In this document: piece by piece, positions 1 through 8,544 of the stretch | Layout of the letters: every line of letters begins with the position of its first letter | Position numbering within the stretch: the first letter of the stretch is position 1 | Assembly (NCBI RefSeq): GCF_027920745.1 | Contig: NZ_JAQIBB010000046.1 | Span: 1-64,000 of the forward strand | DNA length: 64,000 bases | Reading direction: 5' to 3' | Origin: Gallibacterium faecale | Lineage (GTDB): Bacteria; Pseudomonadota; Gammaproteobacteria; Enterobacterales; Pasteurellaceae | Translations under genes and position numbers: made by a program | The notes under the pieces: generated by a model | What the model was told of the DNA's origin: nothing | The model's input: only the letters and a program-made list of their open reading frames with translations | Databases searched by the model: none

Positions 1-1
1 G

Positions 2-355
2 ATTGCGGTTTGTAAGAGCGAGATAAGAGACCATTACCATCGTGAGGAGTGGTTTGAGTGTTATAGCTCAAGCCCTCGTGATGGTGGAGTACGGCAACAG
101 ATTATTAACCTTAATAACGGCAAGTGGGACTTGATTGAGCTTCCTAATTTAACCGAGCGAGAAATCAAAGCTTATTATGAGCAAACCAAAGGCAAACCTT
201 ATGACTGGCGAGGTGTAGTGGGGATTGCGTTTGGTGTTAAGCAAAAACAGGATAAGTATTTTTGCTCAGAGTGGTGTTTTAATGCGATTAAATATGGTAG
301 CGAAGACGGGTGGCGATTTAGCCCGAATCAGTTAGCGGTTATTTGTCGAAAATAA
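2..355 (+). CDS. Prophage cysteine hydrolase-like protein (partial, 5' end outside window)
   Basis: The reading frame is open from the first base, so the gene starts before the window; 117 residues are visible, ending at TAA. The C-terminal part carries a tract reading YFCSEWCFNAI, like the Cys-Ser-Glu core of the YiiX/YebB-like permuted NlpC/P60 hydrolases (Peptidase_C92-like). Such proteins are common in tail modules of Pasteurellaceae prophages. The next three genes are tail or baseplate genes, so a role in tail assembly or wall contact during infection is likely but inferred. The catalytic His cannot be assigned from the visible part. The gene is followed by a hairpin terminator. Confidence 0.7.
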   Translation: MAVCKSEIRDHYHREEWFECYSSSPRDGGVRQQIINLNNGKWDLIELPNLTEREIKAYYEQTKGKPYDWRGVVGIAFGVKQKQDKYFCSEWCFNAIKYGSEDGWRFSPNQLAVICRK

Positions 356-365
356 AATTATTAAT

Positions 366-386
366 CGGGCGTAAGCCCGTTTTTTA
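366..386 (+). terminator. Intrinsic terminator between phage genes
   Basis: CGGGC, a GTAA loop and GCCCG are followed by seven T. It sits 10 bases after the stop of the partial hydrolase-like gene and before the ribosome binding site of the next tail gene, so it probably lowers or separates late-gene transcription here. Confidence 0.7.
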
Positions 387-403
387 TATAAAAAGGGGAA
401 TTT

Positions 404-1159
404 ATGATGTGGCAAAAACGATTATTAAAACTAAGTCCACAAATGCGAGATAAGCTAGCTGATATTCAGCGAGGCAACGTACAGCCAGTTAATTTAGCGG
501 TGACAGGCACGAAGTTGGGCGTGCATAACTGGACGCATGGTAGCAAAACAAAAGATGGACGCTATCTATCACCAGAAAATGCAATAAAAGCAATTTCGGC
601 TAAATTTGCAGATACATCAGATAAAAACAGACCGACAAATAGTGTTGATGTAGTCGGTATTATGGTATCTACACAAAATATTGATGATTTTATTACACAG
701 CTTGAGCAAGTCGCTGTTTTATTACCTGATCCTGTTTTTAAGCAGTCGTATGACTATGCAAAATCACAAAAAGATCTGGCAACAACAAAAATGATAAAAA
801 TGCCAACGGTAGGCTATCCAGCATTTTCACCTGGTGCGGATATTACGCCAGCATCTGCACAATCTTTAAACGGAGTTATGCGTAATGCTAATGCAATGGC
901 GATGGCAGTGAGGGGCGATCCGACAACGCTAATTAATAATATTTTGCAGAAAAAAGCAAAAAAAGAGGAAGAGAATCAACAAAAAGTGAATAAATTGCTA
1001 TCTGCACAAGCGTCAATTTACGCATATCAGGCAACAGGTACATTAGAGCAAATAGCGCTTACATTACAAGCTGGTAAGCCGTCGTCTGCGTATGTTTATA
1101 CTGCGTTAGTGATGTATGTCGGTAATGACTTATCAAATATTCGGGGGATGATTGTATGA
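404..1159 (+). CDS. Prophage tail-region protein, unknown function
   Basis: A 251-residue protein starting at ATG behind the good ribosome binding site AAGGGGAA. I do not recognise a named family. It has no signal peptide or membrane segment. Residues near 180-200 are a charged Lys/Glu-rich stretch (KKAKKEEENQQK) likely to be helical or coiled coil. Its stop overlaps the ATG of the next gene by 4 bases (ATGA), so it is translated together with the baseplate gene. Position between a hydrolase-like gene and baseplate/spike genes suggests a structural or chaperone role in tail assembly. This is inferred from context only. Confidence 0.75.
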   Translation: MMWQKRLLKLSPQMRDKLADIQRGNVQPVNLAVTGTKLGVHNWTHGSKTKDGRYLSPENAIKAISAKFADTSDKNRPTNSVDVVGIMVSTQNIDDFITQLEQVAVLLPDPVFKQSYDYAKSQKDLATTKMIKMPTVGYPAFSPGADITPASAQSLNGVMRNANAMAMAVRGDPTTLINNILQKKAKKEEENQQKVNKLLSAQASIYAYQATGTLEQIALTLQAGKPSSAYVYTALVMYVGNDLSNIRGMIV

Positions 1160-1731
1160 GTTTAGTATCAGATATTTTTGGGCAGCGTCGCAGACCGTCA
1201 GTGCAGTTATCTTTAAACGGTAAACCGATTTATATGTCTAACATGATTATCACGGTAAGTATGCGACGCGAAGAAAAAGATATGAGCGGGCAGAAGTCAA
1301 GCACGAAAAAAACAGATAAAGGGGTAAAAGCAAAAGAAATTAATGTCACAGGCATTATTGCATATCGAGATAAACAAAATCTTACTGATCTGTTTAATCT
1401 AGCCGAAGCAGTCGATAAAAAAGGCGAACAAGTGAAATATCGGGTTGCTGCGATTAGTGCGGAAGCGATCAATATGCGAGAAGTGCAATTTACCGATGAA
1501 ATTTCTGTGGTTGAACAAACTAATTTATTGGCTTGGCAAGTATCGTTTAAGCTGCGAGAAATCAATAGTGTCAGCGAGAAGAAAGAGCAACGTAAAAAGA
1601 AACCGACAACGAAAGTACAGCAAGAAACAAAAGCAACGCAAGCACAATCTACACAGCAATCAAAAGACGCAAATGCGGACAGTTCACTACGAACAGATTT
1701 TGATAAATTATTAGAAAAGGCAGGATTTTAG
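1156..1731 (+). CDS. Prophage baseplate-complex protein
   Basis: A 191-residue protein. The N-terminal two thirds (about residues 1-145) contains the tracts SMRREEKDMSGQ and NMREVQFTDE followed by WQVSFKLREINSV, a pattern I associate with baseplate-complex proteins of Mu-like and related myophages. The last 45 residues are Lys/Gln/Thr-rich and probably disordered. The start overlaps the upstream stop (ATGA) and the next gene begins 3 bases after this stop, so the three genes form one translational unit. Family assignment rests on motif memory and was not tested by a search. Confidence 0.7.
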   Translation: MSLVSDIFGQRRRPSVQLSLNGKPIYMSNMIITVSMRREEKDMSGQKSSTKKTDKGVKAKEINVTGIIAYRDKQNLTDLFNLAEAVDKKGEQVKYRVAAISAEAINMREVQFTDEISVVEQTNLLAWQVSFKLREINSVSEKKEQRKKKPTTKVQQETKATQAQSTQQSKDANADSSLRTDFDKLLEKAGF

Positions 1732-1733
1732 AG

Positions 1734-3332
1734 ATGAAAATTATTAAAGAATGTTTGATAGACAATAAAAATTATCATCTTAGTAGTGTAATGATTGTTC
1801 TTGAGCTAAATAATACAGGTCGAGGCTATATTGTTATTGAGGCGGAAGAAAGCGAATTTGTTGGTAAGTCGGTTACAATTAAAGTCGGTACACACGACAA
1901 TTTTTATCAGTATTTGCAGGGGTTTGTTGAGCAAGTGCAAGATGAACAGCCAGGCTTTAAAAAATTATTGATCAGAGAAAACGCGGCTAAGTTGGAGCGG
2001 ATGTTAAATTGCTCGATTCGTCACGCAACCTTGAATGATGTGTGTGCGTTTGTTACTCAACAGACAGGAATTTCGGTAAAAACACCCCCACAAGCATATG
2101 CAACAACACCGATTCCGAATTTTACACATTCAGGGTCGGGCTATCAGCTCATTAATAAATTAGGCGATCTGTTTAGCATTCAAAAATATATCTGGCAGCA
2201 ATCGCCAGATGGATCAATCTATGTTGGTAGTCATAATGATAGCCGTTGGGCGGGTAAAGCGATTACGATTGATAATGGCGATATGTTAGCAAGCGGTAGT
2301 AATACGATGACATTACCAATTTATGCTGCGATTAGACCAGGTGCGATTATTAATAATCAGATTATCAACAAAACCGAATTAGTTGATGATGAATTAATTT
2401 TATACTGGCAGGAAAGCGACAATAACGGCAAACCAGAGCGAAAATCTCCAGGTCGTAATATGATAGAAAAGGAATTCCCGGAGCTGGCAGGCGGTTATCA
2501 TTTACCGAGATTAGCGAGAATTGTCGGTGTTGCGGATGCAAGTGCGGGCGGTGATATTTCTGATCAATTTCGCCCTAAATATGCCGTTGAAGTGCAGTTA
2601 TTGGATGAAAACGGCAATGATGAAAAAGTTGGTGTTTATTCTGCAGTACCGTTACCAGTCACTAGTACAGGCTCGCAGGGCGGTGATTTTGCATTTCCAG
2701 AAGTCGGCACTATTGTAGAGCTAGGGTTTGCCTATGGACGGCAAGATAAGCCGTTTGTGCGTACGATGTTGGCTCAAGATAAAACAGTGCCAGCAGTAGC
2801 GATAGGTGAGCAGTTAAAACAGCAACGACCAGAAGTTTACGAACGCACAGACGCAGCTGGTAACAAAATTCGAGAAACCGATCAAACAATAACGGATAAA
2901 TCGCTTAATCGTGTGATTAAGACAGATTCCGAAACAAAGCAAATTGGCACAAGCACAAGCGAGATTGACGCGGATAAAACCGTTGATGTAGGCGGAAATT
3001 TTACGACGTCAGTTGTTGGCAATATCACAGAAGTAACGGCAAGTAATAAAATGGTTGGCGTAGGTGGTGCGTTAGATCAAAAAATAAAAGGGCTTGCTCA
3101 AATGGTATCAGATGAAAAGATACGTCATGTTGCCCCGAAGTCATATGCAGGATCAGAGGGACAGAATATTTATCGAATATTAGAAGAAACTATACAGATT
3201 CTTGCTGATGTTGCTGCAACTGCTGCGAATCATACACATGGTGGGTCACCACCAGTACAATCAGGTGAGTTTGCAAGTCAATCAAGTAGGGCAACAGAAG
3301 AAAAGGCGAAGCTAACACCGATAATTGAATAG
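1734..3332 (+). CDS. Prophage baseplate hub/spike protein (gpV/gp5-like OB fold)
   Basis: A 532-residue protein. Residues about 1-180 look like a gpD/VgrG-type hub region. Residues about 310-350 hold the OB-fold tract FAFPEVGTIVELGFAYGRQD, typical of gpV/gp5/VgrG spike proteins. The C-terminal third is repetitive in character (cycles of short Thr/Gly/Val strands), as expected for a beta-helical needle, and a NHTHGG motif lies near the end, as in gpV-like spikes. It would form the membrane-piercing tip of a contractile tail. It is the last recognisable phage gene; two hairpins follow, then non-coding DNA up to the tRNA genes. Confidence 0.8.
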   Translation: MKIIKECLIDNKNYHLSSVMIVLELNNTGRGYIVIEAEESEFVGKSVTIKVGTHDNFYQYLQGFVEQVQDEQPGFKKLLIRENAAKLERMLNCSIRHATLNDVCAFVTQQTGISVKTPPQAYATTPIPNFTHSGSGYQLINKLGDLFSIQKYIWQQSPDGSIYVGSHNDSRWAGKAITIDNGDMLASGSNTMTLPIYAAIRPGAIINNQIINKTELVDDELILYWQESDNNGKPERKSPGRNMIEKEFPELAGGYHLPRLARIVGVADASAGGDISDQFRPKYAVEVQLLDENGNDEKVGVYSAVPLPVTSTGSQGGDFAFPEVGTIVELGFAYGRQDKPFVRTMLAQDKTVPAVAIGEQLKQQRPEVYERTDAAGNKIRETDQTITDKSLNRVIKTDSETKQIGTSTSEIDADKTVDVGGNFTTSVVGNITEVTASNKMVGVGGALDQKIKGLAQMVSDEKIRHVAPKSYAGSEGQNIYRILEETIQILADVAATAANHTHGGSPPVQSGEFASQSSRATEEKAKLTPIIE

Positions 3333-3342
3333 TTGGTCAACT

Positions 3343-3376
3343 TAAAAAAAGTTGCCAATTTGGCAATTTATTTTTT
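3343..3376 (+). terminator. Terminator hairpin after phage spike gene
   Basis: TTGCCAA (3352-3358) and TTGGCAA (3360-3366) pair around a very short loop, with an A-run before and T-rich sequence after. It lies 10 bases past the spike gene stop. Confidence 0.55.
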
Positions 3377-3416
3377 AAATAAGGCATTAAATCATAATTA
3401 AAACAATTATATAGAT

Positions 3417-3439
3417 AAAAGGGCGAAAGCCCTTTTTTT
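3417..3439 (+). terminator. Intrinsic terminator closing the phage operon
   Basis: A-run, GGGC, GAAA tetraloop, GCCC and seven T. This canonical terminator marks the end of the prophage tail transcription unit. Confidence 0.8.
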
Positions 3440-3873
3440 ATTGAGTCAAATTTATTACGTCAAAATCTACGTCACGCAAAATTCACTCGCTCACCTGCGG
3501 ATTTTATGAAAAATTTTTCTAATTTTTCAGTTAAGCAACAGAAAAAAGATCAGTTAATAGCTTGGTGTGACTGGAATAAGTAAAAAAGATCATTTTGTAA
3601 AATTTCAGTTAATTTCGGTGTTTTTCAGTTTATTTTATTGCTGTTTTGTAAGTACATATCTTTATCTATATGAAAAATAAACAGAAATATAATTTTACGT
3701 GAAAAGAAATGTAAAAATTGATTACAGTTAAAGATAAAAGCTATCTTTTGAATAAAAAATAGGCAATATAACTAAATTAGATCTAATAACAGCCACTAAA
3801 AAAATAACAGCCACAGCCACCAAACAGCCACCAAACAGCCACCAGAACAAAAAATAGACAATTAAAAGAGGTG
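3440..3873. other. AT-rich non-coding prophage-chromosome junction
   Basis: No open reading frame with credible coding character is present between the phage terminator and tRNA-Cys. The stretch is very AT-rich. The only structure I see is the cluster of ACAGCCAC repeats at 3789-3842, listed separately. Because it lies between the phage operon and the 3' end of a tRNA gene, the chromosomal attachment site is expected at its right edge. The matching second copy would be outside the window. Confidence 0.55.
3789..3842 (+). repeat. Five copies of ACAGCCAC next to tRNA-Cys
   Basis: ACAGCCAC begins at 3789, 3807, 3813, 3824 and 3835. The last two copies are in 11-bp phase and extend to ACAGCCACCA. 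The cluster ends about 30 bases from the tRNA-Cys 3' end, a place where arm-type integrase or excisionase sites of a tRNA-targeted phage could lie. A simple slippage repeat is the other option. Confidence 0.6.
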
Positions 3874-3947
3874 TGGAGGCGTGTACCGGAGTTGAACCGA
3901 TCTACATGGATTTGCAATCCAGTGCATAACCGCTTTGCTAACACGCC
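3874..3947 (-). tRNA. tRNA-Cys (GCA)
   Basis: 74 nt on the minus strand. The 5' end GGCGTGT pairs with ACACGCC before the discriminator and encoded CCA (TGG at 3874-3876 on the plus strand). The anticodon loop reads ATTGCAAAT, giving anticodon GCA. A TTC-type T-loop (GGTTCAACTCC) is visible. It is the last gene of the five-tRNA array, and its 3' end faces the prophage, which makes it the probable integration target. Confidence 0.95.
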
Positions 3948-4023
3948 AAAATAATATTAATGAGTGATATAAAGAATTAAGAAATAGTTAAAACAAAGAA
4001 AAAATCACAATCTTTATTATCAA

Positions 4024-4110
4024 TGGTGCCCGAAGCCAGACTTGAACTGGCACGCCCCGAAAGGCGAGAGATTTTAAATCTCTTGTGTCTACCGATTCCA
4101 CCACCCGGGC
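4024..4110 (-). tRNA. tRNA-Leu (TAA), copy A
   Basis: 87 nt on the minus strand with encoded CCA. The anticodon is UAA in the loop TTTAAAA, with a long class II variable arm closed by a UUCG loop. It differs from copy B (4213-4299) at three positions: a paired exchange in the anticodon stem (A-U here, G-C in B) and a U-G wobble (here) against U-A (in B) next to the variable-arm loop. All three keep the fold. Confidence 0.95.
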
Positions 4111-4114
4111 AGTT

Positions 4115-4190
<76 letters not shown>

Positions 4191-4212
4191 ATATTTTTTT
4201 ATCAAATTTTAA

Positions 4213-4299
4213 TGGTGCCCGAAGCCAGACTTGAACTGGCACGCCTCGAAAGGCGAGGGATTTTAAATCCCTTGTGTCTACCGATTCCACCACCCGGGC
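4213..4299 (-). tRNA. tRNA-Leu (TAA), copy B
   Basis: 87 nt on the minus strand with encoded CCA and anticodon UAA. The anticodon stem has the G-C version of the pair that is A-U in copy A, and the variable arm is perfectly paired around UUCG. The offset from copy A is exactly 189 bp, the same as between the two tRNA-Gly genes. Confidence 0.95.
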
Positions 4300-4303
4300 A
4301 GTT

Positions 4304-4379
<76 letters not shown>

Positions 4380-4421
4380 TAAGATTAATGTTGCTGTCAG
4401 CATCGTTAATCAACGAGGCGC

Positions 4422-4449
4422 ATTTTACGGAATTGATTTTTTTTGTCAA
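4422..4449 (-). promoter_or_regulatory. Stable-RNA promoter of the tRNA array
   Basis: On the minus strand TTGACA (4449-4444), a 16-bp spacer and TAAAAT (4427-4422) are followed by the GC-rich stretch GCGCCTCG. A perfect -35 with a GC-rich discriminator is the known signature of stringently controlled stable-RNA promoters. It ends about 40 bases before the first tRNA-Gly. Confidence 0.75.
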
Positions 4450-4638
4450 ACGATAATTCTTACTTTTTTGTTTGATTGATGAAAAAAAAAGCTTATTACC
4501 CATAGATAGTCGTGTTTTGTTGTTTTTTTATGCGTAAAGTGCTGAAAATTTATGAACTAGAGTGAATTGCTTTTCTGGAAGTGAAGTTTGTGCCAGAATG
4601 ATGACCTTTGTTGTATAAAGTTAAGGATAGGAATTTTT

Positions 4639-5754
4639 ATGACACAACAATCAATAGAAACTCTTTTAGTTCAACTGGGTAATCGCTCTGATCCAAGTAC
4701 AGGTTCAGTAGCAACACCAATTCATTTATCTACTGCTTTTGGTCATACAGATATTAAAGGAATTGCTACCGATAATTTTGACTATATTCGTACCAAAAAT
4801 CCAACCAGAAACGTACTCGAAAATGGTATAGCTCAATTAGAAGGTGGGGATCGTGGTTTTGCTTGTTCATCTGGGATGGCAGCCATTCAACTAATTATGA
4901 GTCTATTTACAAGCCCAGATGAGTGGATTATCTCAAGTGATGTTTATGGTGGAACATACCGTTTATTAGACTTCTGTTATAAAAATAATCATGGGGTAAA
5001 ACCTGTTTATGTGAATACAGCATCAATAGCTGCAATAGAACAAGCAATTACACCAAATACAAAAGCGATTTTTATTGAAACGCCTTCTAACCCATTGATG
5101 GAAGAGTGTGATGTTGACGCGATAGCAAAAGTGGCTAAAGCACATAATTTGTTATTAATTGTAGATAATACTTTCTTAACACCCGTATTATTCCGTCCAA
5201 TTGAGCATGGCGCTGATATTGTCATTCACAGTGCGACTAAATATATTGCAGGTCATAATGATGTATTGGCGGGATTGATTGTTGCTAAAGGTCAAGAGTT
5301 ATGTGATCGCCTTTACTATATGCAAAATGGCGCAGGTCCAGTGTTAGCGCCATTTGATTGCTACTTAACAATTCGTGGCCTAAAGACATTATCTTTACGT
5401 ATGGAACGTCATCAACAAAATGCTCAACAAATTGCAGCATTTTTAGCGGAACAACCTGAAGTAACAGATGTGTTATATCCAAATAAAGGGGGGATGCTAT
5501 CTTTCCGTTTATCGAAAGAAGAGTGGGTAGTACCGTTCTTGAAGGCATTAAAATTGATTACTTTTGCAGAAAGTTTAGGTGGAACAGAAAGTTTTATTAC
5601 CTATCCAGCTACGCAAACTCATATGGATATTCCTGAGGCAGAACGTATTGCCCGTGGTGTATGTAATCGTTTATTGCGTTTTTCTGTCGGTTTGGAAAAT
5701 ATCGAAGATATTAAAGCAGATGTATTACAAGCGCTTGAAGTGGCAAAAAGATAA
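4639..5754 (+). CDS. metB: Cystathionine gamma-synthase
   Basis: 371 residues. The start chosen is the ATG at 4639 behind AAGGATAGG; the frame is open further upstream but without a good start. It belongs to the Cys/Met-metabolism PLP enzymes: YIRTKNPT (residues 49-56), FACSSGMAAI (74-83), IVDNTF with Asp176 contacting the pyridine nitrogen, and SATKYIAGHND with Lys201 as the PLP Schiff-base lysine. It condenses O-succinyl-homoserine with cysteine to cystathionine in methionine synthesis. Length matches short MetB proteins of Pasteurellaceae. Cystathionine beta-lyase and O-acylhomoserine sulfhydrylase share this fold, so subfamily is likely rather than proven. It appears monocistronic. Confidence 0.85.
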   Translation: MTQQSIETLLVQLGNRSDPSTGSVATPIHLSTAFGHTDIKGIATDNFDYIRTKNPTRNVLENGIAQLEGGDRGFACSSGMAAIQLIMSLFTSPDEWIISSDVYGGTYRLLDFCYKNNHGVKPVYVNTASIAAIEQAITPNTKAIFIETPSNPLMEECDVDAIAKVAKAHNLLLIVDNTFLTPVLFRPIEHGADIVIHSATKYIAGHNDVLAGLIVAKGQELCDRLYYMQNGAGPVLAPFDCYLTIRGLKTLSLRMERHQQNAQQIAAFLAEQPEVTDVLYPNKGGMLSFRLSKEEWVVPFLKALKLITFAESLGGTESFITYPATQTHMDIPEAERIARGVCNRLLRFSVGLENIEDIKADVLQALEVAKR

Positions 5755-5770
5755 TCTTTAGTGTTGTTGT

Positions 5771-5804
5771 AACAGCGTGTCGGAGTAATTACCTACACGC
5801 TGTT
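5771..5804 (+). terminator. Hairpin after metB
   Basis: A perfect 10-bp inverted repeat, AACAGCGTGT (5771-5780) and ACACGCTGTT (5795-5804), with a 14-nt loop, starts 16 bases after the metB stop. It is followed by ATATTA rather than a T-run, so termination strength is uncertain. Confidence 0.45.
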
Positions 5805-5884
5805 ATATTATGGATAACCATATTTTTAGAATAGGTTAAGTTTATGGTAAACTTAGCCACTTTTTAAAAAGTAGTTCAATATCG

Positions 5885-6931
5885 ATGAAAAAATTACTCT
5901 CTTTATTCTTGCTATTATTGATTGGCTTAGGCGGCGCTGGTGCTTATGTTTACCACCATCTTTCTCAATTATTGACTTTACCAATTTCTCATACCGAACA
6001 ACAATTATTGACTATTGAAAAAGGGACAAGTAGTAAACAATTTGCTGAAAAATTGGTGCAGCAAGGATTATTGCAAGAGTCAGTTTGGGGTTTACCCTAT
6101 TTATTCAAATTACATCCTGAATATACATTGAAAGCAGGAACATTTTCTTTAACAAAGATCGAAAATTTACAGCAATTACTGATATTAATTCATAGTGGCA
6201 AAGAGGCTCAATTTGCCCTTACTTTGCCTGAAGGAAGCACTTTTGCACAGTGGCGTAAGGCACTAGCAGAAGCTCCACATTTACAGCATACCTTGGCTGA
6301 CAAAAGTGAAGCTGAAATTTATCAATTATTAAAACTACCCAATGAGGATAAGACCGTAGGCAAAATGGAAGGGTGGTTATATCCGGACACTTACTATTAC
6401 ACGGTAAATTCGACTGATTTGGCGTTATTACAACGTGCTGCCGATAAGATGCAAAAGACCTTACAGCAGGTGTGGCAACAACGTGATCAAACTTTGCCAT
6501 TAAAATCAGCTTATGAATTATTAATCTTAGCTTCAATTATTGAAAAAGAGAGTGCTGTAGCCAGTGAACGACCAGAGATTGCGTCTGTATTTGTCAATCG
6601 TTTGAAGAAAGGAATTAAATTACAAACTGATCCCACTGTGATTTATGGAATGGGTGAAAAATATCAGGGCAATATTACGAAAAAAGATCTTAATACGGAA
6701 ACCGCATATAACACTTATATTATTGATGGTTTGCCACCAACACCGATAGCTATGCCGGATAAAAGTTCTCTTGATGCAGCAGCAAATCCCTCAAAAACAG
6801 ATTATTTCTATTTTGTCGCAGATGGTAATGGCGGACATAAATTTAGTCGTACTTTGAATGAACATAATCGTGCAGTACAGGATTATTTGCGCTGGTATCG
6901 TAATTGGAAAAATCAACAAGGAAATAAATAA
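5885..6931 (+). CDS. mltG: Endolytic murein transglycosylase MltG
   Basis: 348 residues, usual length for YceG/MltG. An N-terminal membrane segment (about residues 4-27) is followed by a LysM-like part and the YceG catalytic domain. ASIIEKES holds the predicted catalytic glutamate (Glu220), and VFVNRLKKGIKLQTDPTVIYG and DGLPPTPI are family hallmarks. It cleaves nascent glycan strands in the inner membrane and sets strand length. It is the first gene of a run with tmk, holB and tatD; its TAA overlaps the tmk ATG by one base. Confidence 0.93.
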   Translation: MKKLLSLFLLLLIGLGGAGAYVYHHLSQLLTLPISHTEQQLLTIEKGTSSKQFAEKLVQQGLLQESVWGLPYLFKLHPEYTLKAGTFSLTKIENLQQLLILIHSGKEAQFALTLPEGSTFAQWRKALAEAPHLQHTLADKSEAEIYQLLKLPNEDKTVGKMEGWLYPDTYYYTVNSTDLALLQRAADKMQKTLQQVWQQRDQTLPLKSAYELLILASIIEKESAVASERPEIASVFVNRLKKGIKLQTDPTVIYGMGEKYQGNITKKDLNTETAYNTYIIDGLPPTPIAMPDKSSLDAAANPSKTDYFYFVADGNGGHKFSRTLNEHNRAVQDYLRWYRNWKNQQGNK

Positions 6932-7563
6932 TGAAAGGCAAGTTTATTGTACTTGAAGGGCTTGAAGGTGCAGGAAAAACTACAGCAAAAAATGTAGTCG
7001 TGGAAAAATTACAACAATTAGGTATTAACGAATTTGTCTTTACGCGTGAACCTGGTGGCACACCATTAGCAGAAAAATTACGTCAGCTAATCAAACAGGG
7101 TGAAGGCGATGAAATAATTACTGATAAAGCTGAATTATTAATGTTATATGCAGCCCGTGTACAATTAGTTGAAAATGTGATTAAACCAGCGTTAGCACAA
7201 GGAAAATGGGTGATTGGTGATCGCCATGATCTTTCGTCACAAGCTTATCAAGGTGGCGGAAGACAAATTGATTCGCAACTATTACAAACACTCAAACAGA
7301 CAGTTTTAGGGGACTTCCGTCCGGACTTGACCTTATATTTAGATATTGATCCTGAAATTGGTTTATCACGAGCGAGAAGCCGTGGTGAACTTGATCGCAT
7401 TGAACAACAACAAATTGATTTTTTTGAACGTACACGCCAACGATATTTGCAATTAGTCGCTAACGATCCCAATAGCGTGACAATTAATGCAAATCTTGCA
7501 ATCGAAGAGGTAACGGCACAACTTAATCAGGCTATTAATTCATGGTTCCAACGACACAATTAA
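6931..7563 (+). CDS. tmk: Thymidylate kinase
   Basis: 210 residues. The P-loop is EGLEGAGKTT (residues 9-18), the DR-containing substrate motif is REPGGTP, and GDRHDLSSQAYQGGGR follows in the middle. It phosphorylates dTMP to dTDP for DNA synthesis in the cytoplasm. The start overlaps the mltG stop (TAATG). The end overlaps holB by 22 bases, so the pair is probably translationally coupled. Confidence 0.95.
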   Translation: MKGKFIVLEGLEGAGKTTAKNVVVEKLQQLGINEFVFTREPGGTPLAEKLRQLIKQGEGDEIITDKAELLMLYAARVQLVENVIKPALAQGKWVIGDRHDLSSQAYQGGGRQIDSQLLQTLKQTVLGDFRPDLTLYLDIDPEIGLSRARSRGELDRIEQQQIDFFERTRQRYLQLVANDPNSVTINANLAIEEVTAQLNQAINSWFQRHN

Positions 7564-8540
7564 ACGGGCTAGTTTGGCTTGAGCCTGTTTATCAACAAAT
7601 TACCCAAGCTTTTTTAAATGGGCATGGGCACCATGCGTTATTGATTCGCAGTGCGAATGATAATGGTGCGGAACAGTTTTGTCAGGCAGTTGCTCAATGG
7701 CTGTTTTGCGAACATAAACAGCAAGGGAGAGCTTGTGGTGAGTGTCGTCAATGTCAATTATTTGAACACCAATCTCATCCTGATTTTTATTTTTTAGCGG
7801 CAGAAAAAGGAAAAAAGATCAGTATTGAAAGTATCCGTGAAATCACAGATAAACTTTCTCGGCATAGTCAGCAGCAGAGTGCGAAAGTGGTGTATATCCA
7901 AGGAGTAGAACAATTAACAGAAGCCGCAGCAAATGCACTGTTAAAAACATTAGAAGAACCAACAGCAGATTGTTATTTTTTATTGCAAACAGATATTGAA
8001 CATCAATTACTTGCCACAATTTATAGCCGATGCCAACTTTGGCCATTACCATTGCCAACTCAAGATCAAGGTGTAGCTTGGCTGTTAGCACAAGGGTTTA
8101 AACCAAGTAATGATTTACAAATTGCGTTAGCAATGAATTACGGACGGCCATTTGCCGCAAAAAATACCCTAGAGCAGGGTGAAATTGCTAAACGTTTAGA
8201 GTTTTTACGTCAATTTTGGAAGTTTTATCGTAATAGAAATTTATTAATGCTATTGCCTTATTTTCAAATGGATAATCCGATTCCTCAGTTAAATTGGCTA
8301 GAAGCGTTTTTAATGGATGCTTTAAAAGGCGCATTGGCAATTCATACAGGTTGGCAATGTAATGATTTACGCCAAGGTGTTGAAGCATTCGCCCAACAAT
8401 TATCGGCATTAAAAATTTATCAAGGATTAGCAATAATTCGCCGAATGCGAGGTGATTTGTTGTCGATTAATGGTGTTAACCAAGAGTTAATTATTGCTAA
8501 TGGATTAATAGAAATGATTGAAAACGTATTTGAAGGTTAG
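7542..8540 (+). CDS. holB: DNA polymerase III subunit delta'
   Basis: 332 residues, close to E. coli HolB (334). The AAA+ clamp-loader subunit shows the zinc-module cysteines in CEHKQQGRACGECRQC (about residues 56-71), then LTEAAANALLKTLEEP, the hallmark of delta'/gamma proteins. It lacks a functional Walker A, as usual for delta'. The start at ATG 7542 lies inside the end of tmk; a later start would cut the N-terminal helix. It works with HolA and DnaX to load the sliding clamp. Confidence 0.93.
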   Translation: MVPTTQLNGLVWLEPVYQQITQAFLNGHGHHALLIRSANDNGAEQFCQAVAQWLFCEHKQQGRACGECRQCQLFEHQSHPDFYFLAAEKGKKISIESIREITDKLSRHSQQQSAKVVYIQGVEQLTEAAANALLKTLEEPTADCYFLLQTDIEHQLLATIYSRCQLWPLPLPTQDQGVAWLLAQGFKPSNDLQIALAMNYGRPFAAKNTLEQGEIAKRLEFLRQFWKFYRNRNLLMLLPYFQMDNPIPQLNWLEAFLMDALKGALAIHTGWQCNDLRQGVEAFAQQLSALKIYQGLAIIRRMRGDLLSINGVNQELIIANGLIEMIENVFEG

Positions 8541-8544
8541 AGAG

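Noticed and set aside
1230..1565. 111-codon minus-strand frame inside the baseplate gene
   Set aside because: Antisense shadow of a well-supported phage gene, with no RBS or recognisable protein.
3789..3842. Possible CRISPR-like array from repeated ACAGCCAC
   Set aside because: Units are 8-11 bp with almost no spacers and no cas genes nearby.
4381..4638. MetJ operator upstream of metB
   Set aside because: No AGACGTCT-like 8-mer tandem is present in the intergenic region.
5007..5548. Minus-strand frames inside metB
   Set aside because: Shadows of a conserved enzyme gene without own signals.
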